Notes: generated from the sequence alone by a model not told the origin. Shown: positions 9,601 through 19,930, counted from the first letter of the stretch. The stretch: 64,000 nucleotides of DNA from Meiothermus sp. (GCF_026004075.1 NZ_BPIK01000001.1:908041-972040), one strand, 5' to 3'. Numbers and translations are program-made.

Positions 9601-10389
9601 ATGACCGATACCCACTGCCACCTAGACTTCATGGAGCCCCAGGAAACCCAGGCCGCTATCGAGGCCTCGATGGATTTTAAAGCCATCCTAACCATCGGTA
9701 CCAACCCTGTACGCAACCGCAATACACTGGCCCTGGCCGAGGCTCATCCCCACATCTGGGCTGCTGTGGGATTGCACCCTACCGAGGCCCAGCTTCTTTC
9801 ACCGGAACTCGAGGCCGACCTGCAACACCTGGCCCAGCACCCAAAGGTACGGGCTATCGGCGAAACCGGTCTGGATTTTTACTGGACACCCGAGACCCGC
9901 CAGGCCCAGTATCGAGCCTTGGATTTTCAACACCAGCTGGCGGCCTCGCTGGAGTTGCCGCTTATTTTTCACGTGCGTAGCAAGCAAGACGATCTGGCCG
10001 AGCAGGAACTGGCAGCGTGGTTGCTATATAACCGTCCCTCGAGGTTTGTTCTGCACGCGTTTGCAGGTCATCCTAAGCTAATCGAGGTGGGTCTTGCGCT
10101 GGGGGCCTACTTTGGCTTTGCTGGGCCGCTGACCTACAAAAAGAATGTAGCCCTGCGCGAGGCGGCTAAGCAAATTCCACTCGAGCGCTTGCTTATCGAA
10201 ACCGATGCGCCTTTTTTGCCTCCCGAGCCCTACCGTGGTAAGCGGAACCACCCAGCCCTTGCCAGGTTTACTCTGGCCAAGCTGGCCGAGATTCGAGGCC
10301 TAGACCTCGAGCAGATGGAGCAGATTACCGATCAGAACGCCCAGGCTTGCTTTGCGTTTAACGCAGACGCGATAGTTAACCGATTCTAA
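9601..10389 (+). CDS. tatD: TatD family metal-dependent hydrolase (deoxyribonuclease)
   Basis: 262 residues. Begins MTDTHCHLDF with the metal-binding HxH, then GLHPTE, the family signature IGETGLDFYW, HVRSK, HAFAG and ETDAPFLPP with the last metal Asp. TatD enzymes are cytoplasmic amidohydrolase-fold nucleases acting on DNA 3' ends. A frame reading 45 nt further upstream has no conserved sequence, so the ATG at 9601 was chosen. It converges on the cation efflux gene with a 14-nt overlap of the 3' ends. Confidence 0.9.
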   Translation: MTDTHCHLDFMEPQETQAAIEASMDFKAILTIGTNPVRNRNTLALAEAHPHIWAAVGLHPTEAQLLSPELEADLQHLAQHPKVRAIGETGLDFYWTPETRQAQYRALDFQHQLAASLELPLIFHVRSKQDDLAEQELAAWLLYNRPSRFVLHAFAGHPKLIEVGLALGAYFGFAGPLTYKKNVALREAAKQIPLERLLIETDAPFLPPEPYRGKRNHPALARFTLAKLAEIRGLDLEQMEQITDQNAQACFAFNADAIVNRF

Positions 10390-11278
10390 ATGTCGAGTGT
10401 TTGGCCTTGTGGTCGGGCTCCACATGAATGGTAGTGGTTACTCCATCTAGGCTGGCTTGCAAGGCGTTCTCGAGCCGGTCGCAAATCTGATGGGCCTGCT
10501 CCACCGAGGTCTGCCCCGGTACAACCAGATGAAATTCCACAAAAGTGCGCGGCCCAGCTCGCCGGGTGCGCAGGTCGTGGATCTCGAGTACCTTGCCTTC
10601 GGTTGCCAGACCCTCGAGGGCGTAGTTTAAGGTGCTGTGAATCTCGGCCAACTCGGCTTCAGAAACTGACTCGTCCATCAGGCCCCCTACAGAGTCGCGC
10701 ACCAGCCGCCAACCTACCCACAAAATGTTGATTGCTACGGCAATGGCCAGCAAGGCATCCAGCACCCACCAGCCGCTTAGCCAAGCCAGCCCTATTCCCA
10801 GCAATACTCCAACTGAAGTCAGCACATCAGCCAGGATGTGCCGCCCATCCGCCACAACAGCAGGTGAACGAGCCTTGTGCCCACTGCGGATTAAAAACCA
10901 GCCCAGTGCGGTGTTAATTCCCGAAGCTCCCAAGGAAACCAATAACCCCGCGCCCAACCCCTCGATGGGCTGTGGTGCGAGCAGCCTGGGCCAGGCCTCG
11001 CGCACGATAGTCAAAGCGGCCAGTACAATCAATACTCCCTCCAGCACTGCCGAAAAATATTCGGCTTTGGTGTGCCCGTATGGGTGATTGCTGTCAGCAG
11101 GACGGCGTGAAACCAGCACCGCAATCAAAGCGGTTCCGGCTGCCACAATGTTGACTATGGATTCCAGCGCATCGGAGTACAGGGCTACCGAGCCAGTGAG
11201 TATATAGGCCAGCCACTTCAGACCAAATACGCCACCTGCTACTACAAGGCTAAGGGTTAAGGCCTGTACCGGGGTCAT
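10376..11278 (-). CDS. Cation diffusion facilitator (CDF) family transporter
   Basis: 300-residue inner-membrane divalent-cation/proton antiporter with about six TM segments and a C-terminal cytoplasmic domain. Metal-binding residues of the transport site are visible: YSDALES (Asp36), HPYGH (His65, His69) and ADGRHILADVLTS in TM5. The C-terminal part (ALEGLATEGKVLEIHDLRTRR, VEFHLVVPG) has the ferredoxin-like dimerisation fold of the family. The metal (Zn, Fe, Mn or Co) cannot be assigned from sequence alone. Confidence 0.9.
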   Translation of the reverse strand: MTPVQALTLSLVVAGGVFGLKWLAYILTGSVALYSDALESIVNIVAAGTALIAVLVSRRPADSNHPYGHTKAEYFSAVLEGVLIVLAALTIVREAWPRLLAPQPIEGLGAGLLVSLGASGINTALGWFLIRSGHKARSPAVVADGRHILADVLTSVGVLLGIGLAWLSGWWVLDALLAIAVAINILWVGWRLVRDSVGGLMDESVSEAELAEIHSTLNYALEGLATEGKVLEIHDLRTRRAGPRTFVEFHLVVPGQTSVEQAHQICDRLENALQASLDGVTTTIHVEPDHKAKHSTFRIG

Positions 11279-11343
11279 AGGTCTCCATGTTGCAGCGAAA
11301 AGGAAAGGTGTTGCTTTAGGCGCATACTGACCTCACAAAGATA

Positions 11344-11364
11344 GTAGGCTTTAGGAAAGCCTAC
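11344..11364. repeat. 9-bp perfect hairpin
   Basis: GTAGGCTTT (11344-11352), AGG loop, AAAGCCTAC (11356-11364). It lies between the rplA terminator and the start of the CDF gene. There is no T-run, so an operator or a structure in a nearby transcript is possible; its role is not known. Confidence 0.4.
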
Positions 11365-11395
11365 AACCCCCTCGGGCCTTTGCAAGCTCGTGCAA

Positions 11396-11420
11396 TAGAA
11401 AAGCTCCCTTTGCAGGGAGC
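11396..11420 (-). terminator. Rho-independent terminator of the tuf-nusG-rplKA unit
   Basis: Minus-strand hairpin GCTCCCT-GCAA-AGGGAGC (11403-11420) followed by TTTTCTATT, 20 nt after the rplA stop. Confidence 0.85.
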
Positions 11421-11440
11421 TTTGACGAAGCCAGGCTCTG

Positions 11441-12142
11441 CTACGACTGATGGGCGGCGCTGGTGCTTACCTTGATACTGGGCCCCATGGTCGTGGTGAG
11501 GTAGATGGAGCGCAGATAAGTACCCTTGGCACTGTCGGGCTTGGCGCTCTCAACAGCCTTGATAAAAGCCCGGACGTTTTCTGCAATTTTCTCAGGGGCA
11601 AAGCTGGCCTTACCTACGGGGCCGTGTACCACGCCGGTTTTGTCGTTGCGAAACTCGATACGGCCGGCCTTGATTTCGCGCACCATATCGCCGATATTGA
11701 AACCGACCGTACCGGCTTTGGGGTTGGGCAGCATGCCTTTAGGGCCCAGAATCCGCCCGAGCTTCGAACCGACCGCGCCCATCACGTCGGGGGTAGCGAC
11801 CACCGCATCGAAGTCGGAGCGGCCATCCAGGATTTCCTGAATAATTTCCTCACCAGCAGCAATGTCGGCACCGGCAGCTTGCGCCTCGGCAATTTTCTCA
11901 CCTTTGGCAATTGCCAGCACGCGCACTGTGCGCCCTGTCCCATGCGGCAAAGCCACGGTAGAACGTACGTTTTGATCAGATTTCTTAGGATCAATCCCCA
12001 GCTTGACGTGCACCTCGACGGTCTCGTCAAACTTGGCGCTCTTGATTTGGGGTATCAGGGCAGCAGCTTCTTCGACCGTATACACTTTGCTCAGATCTAC
12101 TTTTTCCAGCAAAGCCCGATAGCGCTTACCGTGCTTAGGCAT
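11441..12142 (-). CDS. rplA: 50S ribosomal protein L1
   Basis: 233 residues; binds 23S rRNA at the L1 stalk and, in many bacteria, represses its own operon by binding a mimic in the mRNA leader. Conserved features: [31 protein letters not shown] split across the first domain, [18 protein letters not shown], and the RNA-binding C-terminal domain ending TMGPSIKV. It starts 8 nt inside the end of rplK, indicating coupling. A candidate L1-binding mimic is present upstream of rplK. Confidence 0.97.
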   Translation of the reverse strand: MPKHGKRYRALLEKVDLSKVYTVEEAAALIPQIKSAKFDETVEVHVKLGIDPKKSDQNVRSTVALPHGTGRTVRVLAIAKGEKIAEAQAAGADIAAGEEIIQEILDGRSDFDAVVATPDVMGAVGSKLGRILGPKGMLPNPKAGTVGFNIGDMVREIKAGRIEFRNDKTGVVHGPVGKASFAPEKIAENVRAFIKAVESAKPDSAKGTYLRSIYLTTTMGPSIKVSTSAAHQS

Positions 12143-12569
12143 TGGGCACCCCCGTCACTTCTACGCCCATCGAGCGGGCAGAACCTGCAATCTGGCGAGC
12201 AGCTGCTTCCACGTCTAGGGCGTTCATATCTGGCATTTTTTGCTTGGCAATCTGAAGGCACTGCTCCCAGGTGAGCGTACCTACCTTTTCACGTCCGCTC
12301 TTGCCTGAGCCCTTCTCGATACCGGCAGCTTTGCGAATCAGGTACGAGGCGGGTGGGGTTTTGGTGATAAAAGTAAACGAGCGATCGGAGAAGATGGTGA
12401 TCTCGACAGGCACGATGGCGTCGCCCATATTCGCGCTGACCGCGTTGAATTGCTTGACAAACTCCATGATATTGGCGCCGTGCTGACCCAGCGCCGGGCC
12501 TACTGGGGGTGCAGGTGTGGCCTTGCCAGCCGGAAGCTGCAACTTAACCACAGCAGTAATCTTTTTCAT
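12135..12569 (-). CDS. rplK: 50S ribosomal protein L11
   Basis: 144 residues; component of the GTPase-associated centre. It begins [22 protein letters not shown] with the Pro-rich N-terminal segment, followed by [14 protein letters not shown], the thiostrepton-binding region, and a C-terminal rRNA-binding domain with [20 protein letters not shown]. The Shine-Dalgarno sequence AAAGGAGG is strong. It follows a structured 150-nt gap after nusG. Confidence 0.97.
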   Translation of the reverse strand: MKKITAVVKLQLPAGKATPAPPVGPALGQHGANIMEFVKQFNAVSANMGDAIVPVEITIFSDRSFTFITKTPPASYLIRKAAGIEKGSGKSGREKVGTLTWEQCLQIAKQKMPDMNALDVEAAARQIAGSARSMGVEVTGVPNA

Positions 12570-12609
12570 TTATCTTCCTCCTTTGTATTGTCCCGCAAGC
12601 TGCGGGTAT

Positions 12610-12639
12610 GGCTCCCACGAACTTCGTGGTGGTATCGCC
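12610..12639 (-). promoter_or_regulatory. Candidate L1 protein-binding site (mRNA mimic of 23S rRNA) before rplK
   Basis: On the minus strand the leader contains GGCGATACCACC, a CCACGAA/TTCGTGG hairpin, then GTGGGAGCC. The strands ATACCAC and GTGGGAGCC are the same as the two sides of the L1-binding region of bacterial 23S rRNA as I recall it, but in swapped order, as in a circularly permuted copy. Autogenous control by L1 at this position is established in E. coli. The resemblance was found by eye. Confidence 0.6.
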
Positions 12640-12719
12640 TTGGCGCTTTCGCGCCGCTCACAGCGGATAGAAGCATTACTCACTATCCGCGATAAGCCAC
12701 TGGCTATCTAGTGTTCGCG
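12640..12719 (-). other. Structured intergenic leader between nusG and rplK
   Basis: Two further clean hairpins: GGCGC-GAAA-GCGCC with a GNRA tetraloop (12643-12656) and GCGGATAG/CTATCCGC (12663-12690). A third, GTTCGCG/CGCGAAC, spans the nusG stop codon (about 12713-12730). None has a T-run. They probably insulate, process or modulate the rplKA portion of the transcript. Confidence 0.5.
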
Positions 12720-13277
12720 TTATGCGCGAACTACCTGCGAAAACTCCAGCTCGACTGGGGTTTCGCGCCCGAAGATGGATACCAGCACCTTGACCTTTTG
12801 ACGCTCGAGGTTGACCTCGCTCACCACGCCGGTGAAGTCGGCAAAGGGGCCCGAAACTACCCGCACCACATCGCCCTCCTTGAAGGTAACCTGAGGTTTG
12901 GGGGCTTCTTTTTTCCCTGCCAGACCGGCAATTTCTAGTAGGTGCTGTACTTCATCTGGAGTAAGAGGTACTGGATGGGTGGCTGTGCCGACAAAACCGG
13001 TAACGCCAGGGGTGTTGCGTACTACTTCCCAGGCTTCGTTCACCTCTCCAGGGGTGTCACCTAAGTCCACCAGCACGTAGATGTAGCCGGGATAAAGCTT
13101 ACGGCGCACCACTTCCTTCTTACCCCCATCGCGGTGTTCTACTACCTCCTCGGTTGGAATTAAGACCTGAAAGATCTTGTCTTGCATACCGAGGGCCTTC
13201 ACCCGTTGCTCGAGGTTCTGTTTGACCTTTTCCTCGTGGCCAACATAGGTGTGGACGGCGTACCATTCAATGCTCAT
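12720..13277 (-). CDS. nusG: Transcription termination/antitermination factor NusG
   Basis: 185 residues. NGN domain ([39 protein letters not shown]) and C-terminal KOW domain ([19 protein letters not shown]). Binds RNA polymerase and couples it to Rho or to the ribosome through S10. The ATG at 13277 matches the family N-terminus; a frame extending to 13334 adds only sequence overlapping secE. Follows secE by 16 nt. Confidence 0.95.
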   Translation of the reverse strand: MSIEWYAVHTYVGHEEKVKQNLEQRVKALGMQDKIFQVLIPTEEVVEHRDGGKKEVVRRKLYPGYIYVLVDLGDTPGEVNEAWEVVRNTPGVTGFVGTATHPVPLTPDEVQHLLEIAGLAGKKEAPKPQVTFKEGDVVRVVSGPFADFTGVVSEVNLERQKVKVLVSIFGRETPVELEFSQVVRA

Positions 13278-13293
13278 AGCTCGCACCAATGTA

Positions 13294-13512
13294 CTAGGGT
13301 AGACGTACCGTAATGAAGCGGAAGATGGTGTCAATCAGGCCCAGCACAACCATCGCTACCGTGGCAAACACCAAAATGACCTGGGTGGACTCGATAACCT
13401 CCTGGCGACTAGGCCAAGTGACACGGGACAGCTCGGCCCGGGCCTCGCGGAAGTAGTTGATAATCCGCGCACCAAGCGGGCGCCGAGGGGCGGCATTCTG
13501 CTCTTGGGCCAT
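13294..13512 (-). CDS. secE: Preprotein translocase subunit SecE
   Basis: 72-residue single-span clamp of the SecYEG channel. The amphipathic helix [19 protein letters not shown] is the conserved SecE signature, followed by one TM helix ([20 protein letters not shown]). It is placed between rpmG and nusG as in most bacteria. Confidence 0.95.
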   Translation of the reverse strand: MAQEQNAAPRRPLGARIINYFREARAELSRVTWPSRQEVIESTQVILVFATVAMVVLGLIDTIFRFITVRLP

Positions 13513-13521
13513 ACGTCCGCC

Positions 13522-13686
13522 TTAGACCTTTACTTCCTTATGGGGCAGGTGCTTATTGCACCAAGGGCAGAACTTCTTGAGCTCGAGCTTAGCGGTGGTA
13601 TTGCGGCGGTTTTTTTCCGTCGCGTAGTTGCGCCGCTTGCACTCAGTGCATTCTAAAAGCAGCTTGATTCGTACGTCACTCGCCAT
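13522..13686 (-). CDS. rpmG: 50S ribosomal protein L33
   Basis: 54 residues, from [20 protein letters not shown] to HLPHKEVKV. It carries two CxxC zinc-ribbon pairs (CTEC and CPWC), so it is the zinc-binding type of L33. It lies between tuf and secE in the same orientation, the usual order in Thermaceae. Confidence 0.93.
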   Translation of the reverse strand: MASDVRIKLLLECTECKRRNYATEKNRRNTTAKLELKKFCPWCNKHLPHKEVKV

Positions 13687-13763
13687 CTTGATCCTCTTTC
13701 AACCTTCGGCCCAGCCAGGGCCACGTGGGCCTGACCGGGCCAGTAAGCTATTAGTTTACCACG

Positions 13764-14981
<1,218 letters not shown>

Positions 14982-15031
14982 GTGTGGTGCCTCCTTTTTG
15001 GCTTCCGCTAAAGTGTTTTCCCTTTCAGGAA

Positions 15032-15063
15032 CACACCGCCCGCAGCGGTGGACGGGCGGTGTG
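15032..15063 (-). repeat. 11-bp hairpin in the tuf leader
   Basis: CACACCGCCCG (15032-15042) and CGGGCGGTGTG (15053-15063) pair perfectly around a 10-nt loop, between tRNA-Thr(GGT) and tuf. It has no T-run, so a processing stem or regulatory hairpin rather than a terminator is likely. Confidence 0.5.
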
Positions 15064-15067
15064 GGTT

Positions 15068-15143
15068 TGGAGCTCGGGATCGGGCTTGAACCGACGACCT
15101 CACCCTTACCAAGGGTGTGCTCTACCAGCTGAGCTACCCGAGC
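15068..15143 (-). tRNA. tRNA-Thr(GGT)
   Basis: Cloverleaf with acceptor GCTCGGG/CCCGAGC, anticodon loop TTGGTAA (anticodon GGT), GGTTCAAGCC T arm and encoded CCA. It is the last tRNA before tuf. Confidence 0.95.
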
Positions 15144-15171
15144 ACCGAAGTATTCGCGCAAGAAGCGCTTA

Positions 15172-15247
15172 TGGAGCGGGAAACGGGACTCGAACCCGCG
15201 ACCCTCTGCTTGGGAAGCAGATGCTCTACCAACTGAGCTATTCCCGC
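15172..15247 (-). tRNA. tRNA-Gly(CCC)
   Basis: Acceptor GCGGGAA/TTCCCGC, anticodon loop TTCCCAA (anticodon CCC), GGTTCGAGTCC T arm, encoded CCA. The equivalent position in the E. coli tufB unit holds a Gly tRNA reading with UCC. Confidence 0.93.
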
Positions 15248-15332
15248 GTTGGGCGCTTCCGCGCCGCCTATAGCGGACGGCTTGTAGCTTTTAGCTAACA
15301 GCTATCTGCTATGGACACACCCGAAGGGTGCT

Positions 15333-15418
<86 letters not shown>

Positions 15419-15421
15419 TTG

Positions 15422-15497
<76 letters not shown>

Positions 15498-15558
15498 CCG
15501 GCTTGCTGTTCTTCCGATGGCAGCCTGGACAAAGGGATTGAACCTCGTCCAAGTCGTA

Positions 15559-15587
15559 AGGTTACACCACGGACGGAGGGCTGTCAA
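15559..15587 (-). promoter_or_regulatory. Promoter of the tRNA-tuf-rpmG-secE-nusG-rplKA unit
   Basis: Minus strand TTGACA (15582-15587), 17-nt spacer, TAACCT (15559-15564), about 60 nt before tRNA-Thr(TGT). The -35 hexamer matches the consensus exactly. Confidence 0.65.
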
Positions 15588-15671
15588 GCCAAACAAAAGC
15601 CCAGCGATAAGCCAAAAGCCAGATTCGATTGAGCAAATGGCAGCGGGTGCAAAGTCTGGTACAGTACACGC

Positions 15672-17015
15672 ATGCGGATAATCCCCTTTGGTGCGGCTCA
15701 GACTGTGACTGGCAGCTGCCACTTGGTGGAACACCAGGACTATCGTTTGTTGTTGGATTGCGGTTCGTACCAAGGCGCAGCTGAAGAGCGTAACCAAGAG
15801 CCTTTTGGTTTTAATCCAAAAAGCCTTCATGCGGTGCTGATCACGCACGCCCACAACGACCATATTGGGCGCTTGCCTCTACTGATACGACAGGGGTATG
15901 CGGGGCCTGTATATGTTACTGAGCCAACCCGGCTTATACTGCCAGTGATTCTTGAAGATGCCCTGAAGCTCATGCAGGAAGAACGTGAGCGGCTGGAACG
16001 CAAAGGTCGCGAAGCGCCGCCCTTACCCTGGAATGAGACTGACCTAGCCGAGCTGTATAGCCGCCTAGAAGAAGTTACCTACTATCAGACGCAAAGCCTG
16101 GGCCCCTTTCGCTATCGCTTGCGCGATGCGGGGCATCTGCCGGGCAGCGCTTTTATTCAGCTCGAGGCCGGAGGTAAATCACTGATCTTTAGCGGTGATT
16201 TGGGCCACCGACGCAAGGATGTGCTCACAGATCCCGACTACCCGGCCCAGGTCGATTTAGTGCTATGCGAAGGAACCTACGGAGACCGGTCGCATCGTCC
16301 TTTTTCTGCAACCCTGGAAGAGTTTGCTGAAATCCTGAGCGATGTGCTAGGCCGCGGGGGCAAGGTGTTCATACCCTCATTTGCCCTCGAGCGCACCCAA
16401 GAGGTTTTGTTTTATATTCGCGAACTCGAGCAGCGAGAGGCAATACCCATCGTACCGGTGTTTGTGGACTCGCCCATGGCCTCCAAAATAAGCGAGATTT
16501 ACCCTAAAGTGCGCGACTTTTTCAGCACTGAGGTTCAGCACATTTATTCACACGGCCTCGATCCATTCCGCCCCAAACGCCTTGAATACACACACAGCGT
16601 AGAAGAGTCCAAGGCCCTCAATCTCATGCAGGGCCCCCTAATCATAATTGCCGGCAATGGGATGCTTTCCGGAGGGCGCATTCTGCACCACCTACGACAA
16701 GGCTTGCCCGACGAAAAAAACGCGGTAATTATCACAGGTTACCAACCCAGAGGCGGCTTGGGCGAACTGCTAATTAATGGTGCCGAATCGGTGCGTATTC
16801 TGGGGGAAACTGTGCGGGTACGAGCCAAAACCCATACCCTGGGCGGCTTTTCGGGCCACGCGGGTCGCGATGAACTGATTGACTGGCTAGGCAGCGAGCA
16901 TCGGGTGGCGCTGGTGCATGGTGAGGTGGATAAGCTGCAGGCTCTGGGACAGGCTTTGCGGGAACGCGGCAAGGTAGCCTTTATAGCAGAGTGGGGCAAG
17001 GCCATTGAGGTTTAG
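15672..17015 (+). CDS. Beta-CASP metallo-beta-lactamase ribonuclease
   Basis: 447 residues. The MBL domain contains the zinc motif THAHNDHIGRLP (HxHxDH), further ligands in DAGHLPGSAF and FSGDLGH, and the beta-CASP block between (CEGTYGDRSHR, IPSFALERTQEV, DSPMASKISEIY), ending with GFSGHAGRDEL. This is the RNA-processing CPSF73-like group; the T. thermophilus homologue TTHA0252, also beside tuf, is a characterised member. A -10-like TACAGT (15660-15665) 6 nt before the ATG suggests a leaderless mRNA. Confidence 0.9.
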   Translation: MRIIPFGAAQTVTGSCHLVEHQDYRLLLDCGSYQGAAEERNQEPFGFNPKSLHAVLITHAHNDHIGRLPLLIRQGYAGPVYVTEPTRLILPVILEDALKLMQEERERLERKGREAPPLPWNETDLAELYSRLEEVTYYQTQSLGPFRYRLRDAGHLPGSAFIQLEAGGKSLIFSGDLGHRRKDVLTDPDYPAQVDLVLCEGTYGDRSHRPFSATLEEFAEILSDVLGRGGKVFIPSFALERTQEVLFYIRELEQREAIPIVPVFVDSPMASKISEIYPKVRDFFSTEVQHIYSHGLDPFRPKRLEYTHSVEESKALNLMQGPLIIIAGNGMLSGGRILHHLRQGLPDEKNAVIITGYQPRGGLGELLINGAESVRILGETVRVRAKTHTLGGFSGHAGRDELIDWLGSEHRVALVHGEVDKLQALGQALRERGKVAFIAEWGKAIEV

Positions 17016-17169
17016 GTGTTTCCATCAGCACAGCGGCTTTGGTCGTACAGGGTGACGCAAACCTCTAGGGACGGCCGCGAGTATCCATAACGCCCTAAAG
17101 AGCAACGATAAACTCATGCCAGCACCTGAGCTGTATGCAATGATTGGGCCATACCAAAGGGAGTAGCTC

Positions 17170-18024
17170 ATGCAAAAAAAACTGATCGGGATTGGGGCAC
17201 TTTGGGTATTGGCTGCCGCAGCCCAGCCTAGTGTGGGTTCGGTACCTTGGGCTGTTGGAGGGGTGCAAGAACCTGCACTGTTACGTGTTGCTGAGCTTAG
17301 ACGGCTGCTCGAGCCCAAAGGTGTGCGCTTTAATGAGACCGGCATCCTGGGGCGTTATTTGCTCGAGGTCAAGTTTCCCCAGACCGCTAATGGTCTGTAC
17401 TTACGCATGGTAAGCCAGAACGAAGTGCCGTATGCTGTATTTGACGACCTGTTTATCAACCTGGCCCAGGTAGATTTGGGCGTTGGAACCCCCGTTCGGG
17501 TGACGGGCTGGGCCAATCCCACGGTTACCATTGGGCCTACCACCTTTAGTCTCGGTACCACGAAGAATCCGGTTAATCCTTATCTTGGCTATATGTACCT
17601 CGTTCGTAAGCTGCTCATTGATCGGAGTGATGCTCCGCCTTACCTCGCAAAGCTCTTGGATGAAAACCCTAAAGCCCGTCGCTGCTTGCATGAGCTGGAG
17701 GTTGGCGACCCACCCGGAACTGTATATGCGGCAGCCAGTAAAGTATGGGCTGAGGCCAACCTAAAAGCACCCTATGATTATCCTCCCGACTTCCCTGCAC
17801 CAGCGGCATTTCATGTGGACGCTGTGCAGAATGGACGCATTCGGTTGCTCCTGCCCAATGATAAGGCCAATTATGCCGCCAGTCTCGAGGACTGGAAAAA
17901 ATCGCGCGACCGAGAAATGCTAGTTCTAATCAAGCTAACAGGATGGATCAAGAACTTAAATGCCGAGTACCAGATAGTAAGGCCACCTCGAGGGCGTAGT
18001 CAGGCAGTGCGCTGTGGCTTTTAG
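17170..18024 (+). CDS. Secreted protein of unknown function
   Basis: 284 residues. Residues 1-19 (MQKKLIGIGALWVLAAAAQ) look like a Sec signal peptide. The mature part is mixed alpha/beta without a motif I recognise; two Cys may form a disulfide. A good AGGGAG Shine-Dalgarno sequence precedes the ATG. It is monocistronic, 154 nt after the beta-CASP gene, and I cannot suggest a function. Confidence 0.7.
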   Translation: MQKKLIGIGALWVLAAAAQPSVGSVPWAVGGVQEPALLRVAELRRLLEPKGVRFNETGILGRYLLEVKFPQTANGLYLRMVSQNEVPYAVFDDLFINLAQVDLGVGTPVRVTGWANPTVTIGPTTFSLGTTKNPVNPYLGYMYLVRKLLIDRSDAPPYLAKLLDENPKARRCLHELEVGDPPGTVYAAASKVWAEANLKAPYDYPPDFPAPAAFHVDAVQNGRIRLLLPNDKANYAASLEDWKKSRDREMLVLIKLTGWIKNLNAEYQIVRPPRGRSQAVRCGF

Positions 18025-18133
18025 TCGACGATGCTGAAATTTGTCTAGAAACCAGAAGTGCTTTGATACATCACAACGCGCAAACACTCTTTCAGACCAA
18101 AACCATTTTCCCGCGATTCATCGAATCTTCTGA

Positions 18134-18147
18134 TGGGAATTTTCCCA
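18134..18147. promoter_or_regulatory. Perfect 14-bp palindrome upstream of pepA
   Basis: TGGGAATTTTCCCA (arms TGGGAA/TTCCCA). It lies 25 bp upstream of a second dyad in the same promoter region; an operator is the simplest reading. Confidence 0.4.
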
Positions 18148-18171
18148 CCGCTTATCCGAATTCCTCAGTGA

Positions 18172-18209
18172 CTGACCGGTTGGTCAGCGGCGGGTTTTTG
18201 TGATATAGT
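18172..18209 (+). promoter_or_regulatory. pepA promoter with TetR-like operator
   Basis: The perfect dyad CTGACC-GGTT-GGTCAG (18172-18187) covers the -35 position; TATAGT (18204-18209) is the -10 box, 9 nt before the pepA ATG. The GACCGGTTGGTC core resembles sites of several TetR-family repressors. No TetR gene is in the window. Confidence 0.5.
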
Positions 18210-18218
18210 TCGCTTGTC

Positions 18219-19703
18219 ATGGAGCTTACACTAAAGTCGGCAAGGCGATTTGTTGACGAGATCCCTGCCCCTCTGGTAGTGGTAGGGGTGTGGGGTGGCG
18301 AGTTTAGCGAAGAGGGGAACAGGCTGGATGCTAGGTACCGCAAAGCACTCTCACGAATGATGGGTGGCTTGCATTTTAGAGGTGATTTTGGCGAAACCTT
18401 GCTAGTTCCCCTGGGTAAAGATGAAGAGCCTGGGTTTGCTCTACTATTTGGCCTGGGTAAGAAACGCGGTGTGAGCATTGAGACTATCCGCAAAGCTGGG
18501 GCCAAGCTGGTGCAGGAAATCGCACGCCTCGGCTTTAAGGAAGCAGTAACCGAGACCTTCCTCTCAGAAAAATTCGGCAAAGTGGAGGCCAGCTATGCCT
18601 TGGCCGAAGGCGCACTTCTGGGTGGGTATACCTGGAACAAATACAAGACCACCGGAGCTTCGAGCAAACGTGGGGAAAAACTGCGCTTATGGCTAGCTCG
18701 AGCCTCGGGGTCTGCGGTAAATCGGGCAGAAATCGTGGCTGAAGCGGTTAATTTTGCGCGCGATCTTGTCAATGAGCCCCCTAACATCCTGACTCCAGCC
18801 GAACTGGCCCAGCGTGCAAGCGCAATGGCCCGGGAACTTGGACTCGAGGTGAAGGTCTGGGACGAGGCGCAGATTAAGCAAGCAGGTATGGGTGCTTTTT
18901 ATGGTGTAGCCCAGGGCTCGGCCAACCCGCCGCGTTTTATCCAGCTAACTTACAAACCCCAAGAACCTGCTGGCCGTGTGGTCGCTTTGGTGGGCAAAGG
19001 CCTGACCTTCGACACCGGAGGGTACTCCCTCAAACCGTCCGAAAGCCAGATCACCATGAAGTGCGATATGGCCGGCGCAGCCGCGGTGCTGGGTGCAATG
19101 CGGGCCATTGCCAGATTACAGCCTACGGTGGAGGTTCGTGCCTATGTGGCTGCCGCCGAAAATATGATTTCTGGTACGGCTTACCGAGTGTCTGATGTAC
19201 TTAAAAGCCTGTCAGGAAAGACCATCGAGGTTTTGAACACCGATGCAGAGGGCCGTCTCACTCTGGCAGATGCCATTACCTATGCAGACCAACAGGGGGC
19301 GGATGCAATTGTAGAGCTTTCTACCCTAACAGGGGCCTGTGTGGTGGCGCTGGGTGAAAAAGTAGCTGGTCTGTTTTCCAACGATGCCCGTTGGGGACGT
19401 GAGGTGCAGGAGGCAGCTGAGCGAGTAGGGGAAAAAGTCTGGCCCTTGCCGATGGAAGAGGAGTACCTCGAGGCCCTCAAGTCTAACACCGCCGATATCA
19501 AAAACACCCATGGACGAAGCCGTTCGGGAGGGGCTATTACTGCAGCACTCTTTTTGGCAGAATTCACTGAGAAACCACTGGTACACCTGGATATTGCGGG
19601 GCCTGCTTATACCGAAAAAAACCATGACCTGGGGCCAGCAGGTGGTACTGGGTTTGGTGTTCGAACCTTAGTTGAATTGCTCGATACCACTGTAGCAGAC
19701 TAG
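18219..19703 (+). CDS. pepA: Leucyl aminopeptidase (M17 family)
   Basis: 494 residues; hexameric cytosolic dizinc peptidase releasing N-terminal residues. The C-terminal catalytic domain has VGKGLTFDTGGYSLKPS, MKCDMAGAAAVLG and the family signature NTDAEGRLTLADA, carrying the metal ligands and catalytic Lys/Arg. The N-terminal domain is as in other PepA proteins, and length is normal. The promoter arrangement suggests a nearly leaderless mRNA under repressor control. Confidence 0.93.
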   Translation: MELTLKSARRFVDEIPAPLVVVGVWGGEFSEEGNRLDARYRKALSRMMGGLHFRGDFGETLLVPLGKDEEPGFALLFGLGKKRGVSIETIRKAGAKLVQEIARLGFKEAVTETFLSEKFGKVEASYALAEGALLGGYTWNKYKTTGASSKRGEKLRLWLARASGSAVNRAEIVAEAVNFARDLVNEPPNILTPAELAQRASAMARELGLEVKVWDEAQIKQAGMGAFYGVAQGSANPPRFIQLTYKPQEPAGRVVALVGKGLTFDTGGYSLKPSESQITMKCDMAGAAAVLGAMRAIARLQPTVEVRAYVAAAENMISGTAYRVSDVLKSLSGKTIEVLNTDAEGRLTLADAITYADQQGADAIVELSTLTGACVVALGEKVAGLFSNDARWGREVQEAAERVGEKVWPLPMEEEYLEALKSNTADIKNTHGRSRSGGAITAALFLAEFTEKPLVHLDIAGPAYTEKNHDLGPAGGTGFGVRTLVELLDTTVAD

Positions 19704-19930
19704 GGCAGTTTTTGAAAAAAACCAGATGCTGTTAGTTCGTCAGCGAATGGTGGCGAACTAGCCCGACCAAAGTTATCCGCGTTGAGGCAGGCGATACCCG
19801 CCTCTTGGGACGGGATACGCTTTCAGACGTACGGCAGATGCGTCTCACTCCGGCAGGTATGTGGGCCTCTATGTGTCTGGTAAGCTAGCCACATCACGAC
19901 TCTGAAGACTGCTCTAAAGCGATTTGGGTG
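19704..19930. other. Intergenic stretch without recognised gene
   Basis: 227 nt between pepA and the convergent fur-like gene. It contains an imperfect hairpin TAGTTCG (19733-19739)/CGAACTA (19754-19760) and GC-rich short dyads but no convincing ORF or terminator. Confidence 0.4.

Noticed and set aside
14982-15161. N-terminal extension of EF-Tu
   Set aside because: The extension is translated tRNA-Thr; conserved EF-Tu starts at the ATG at 14981.
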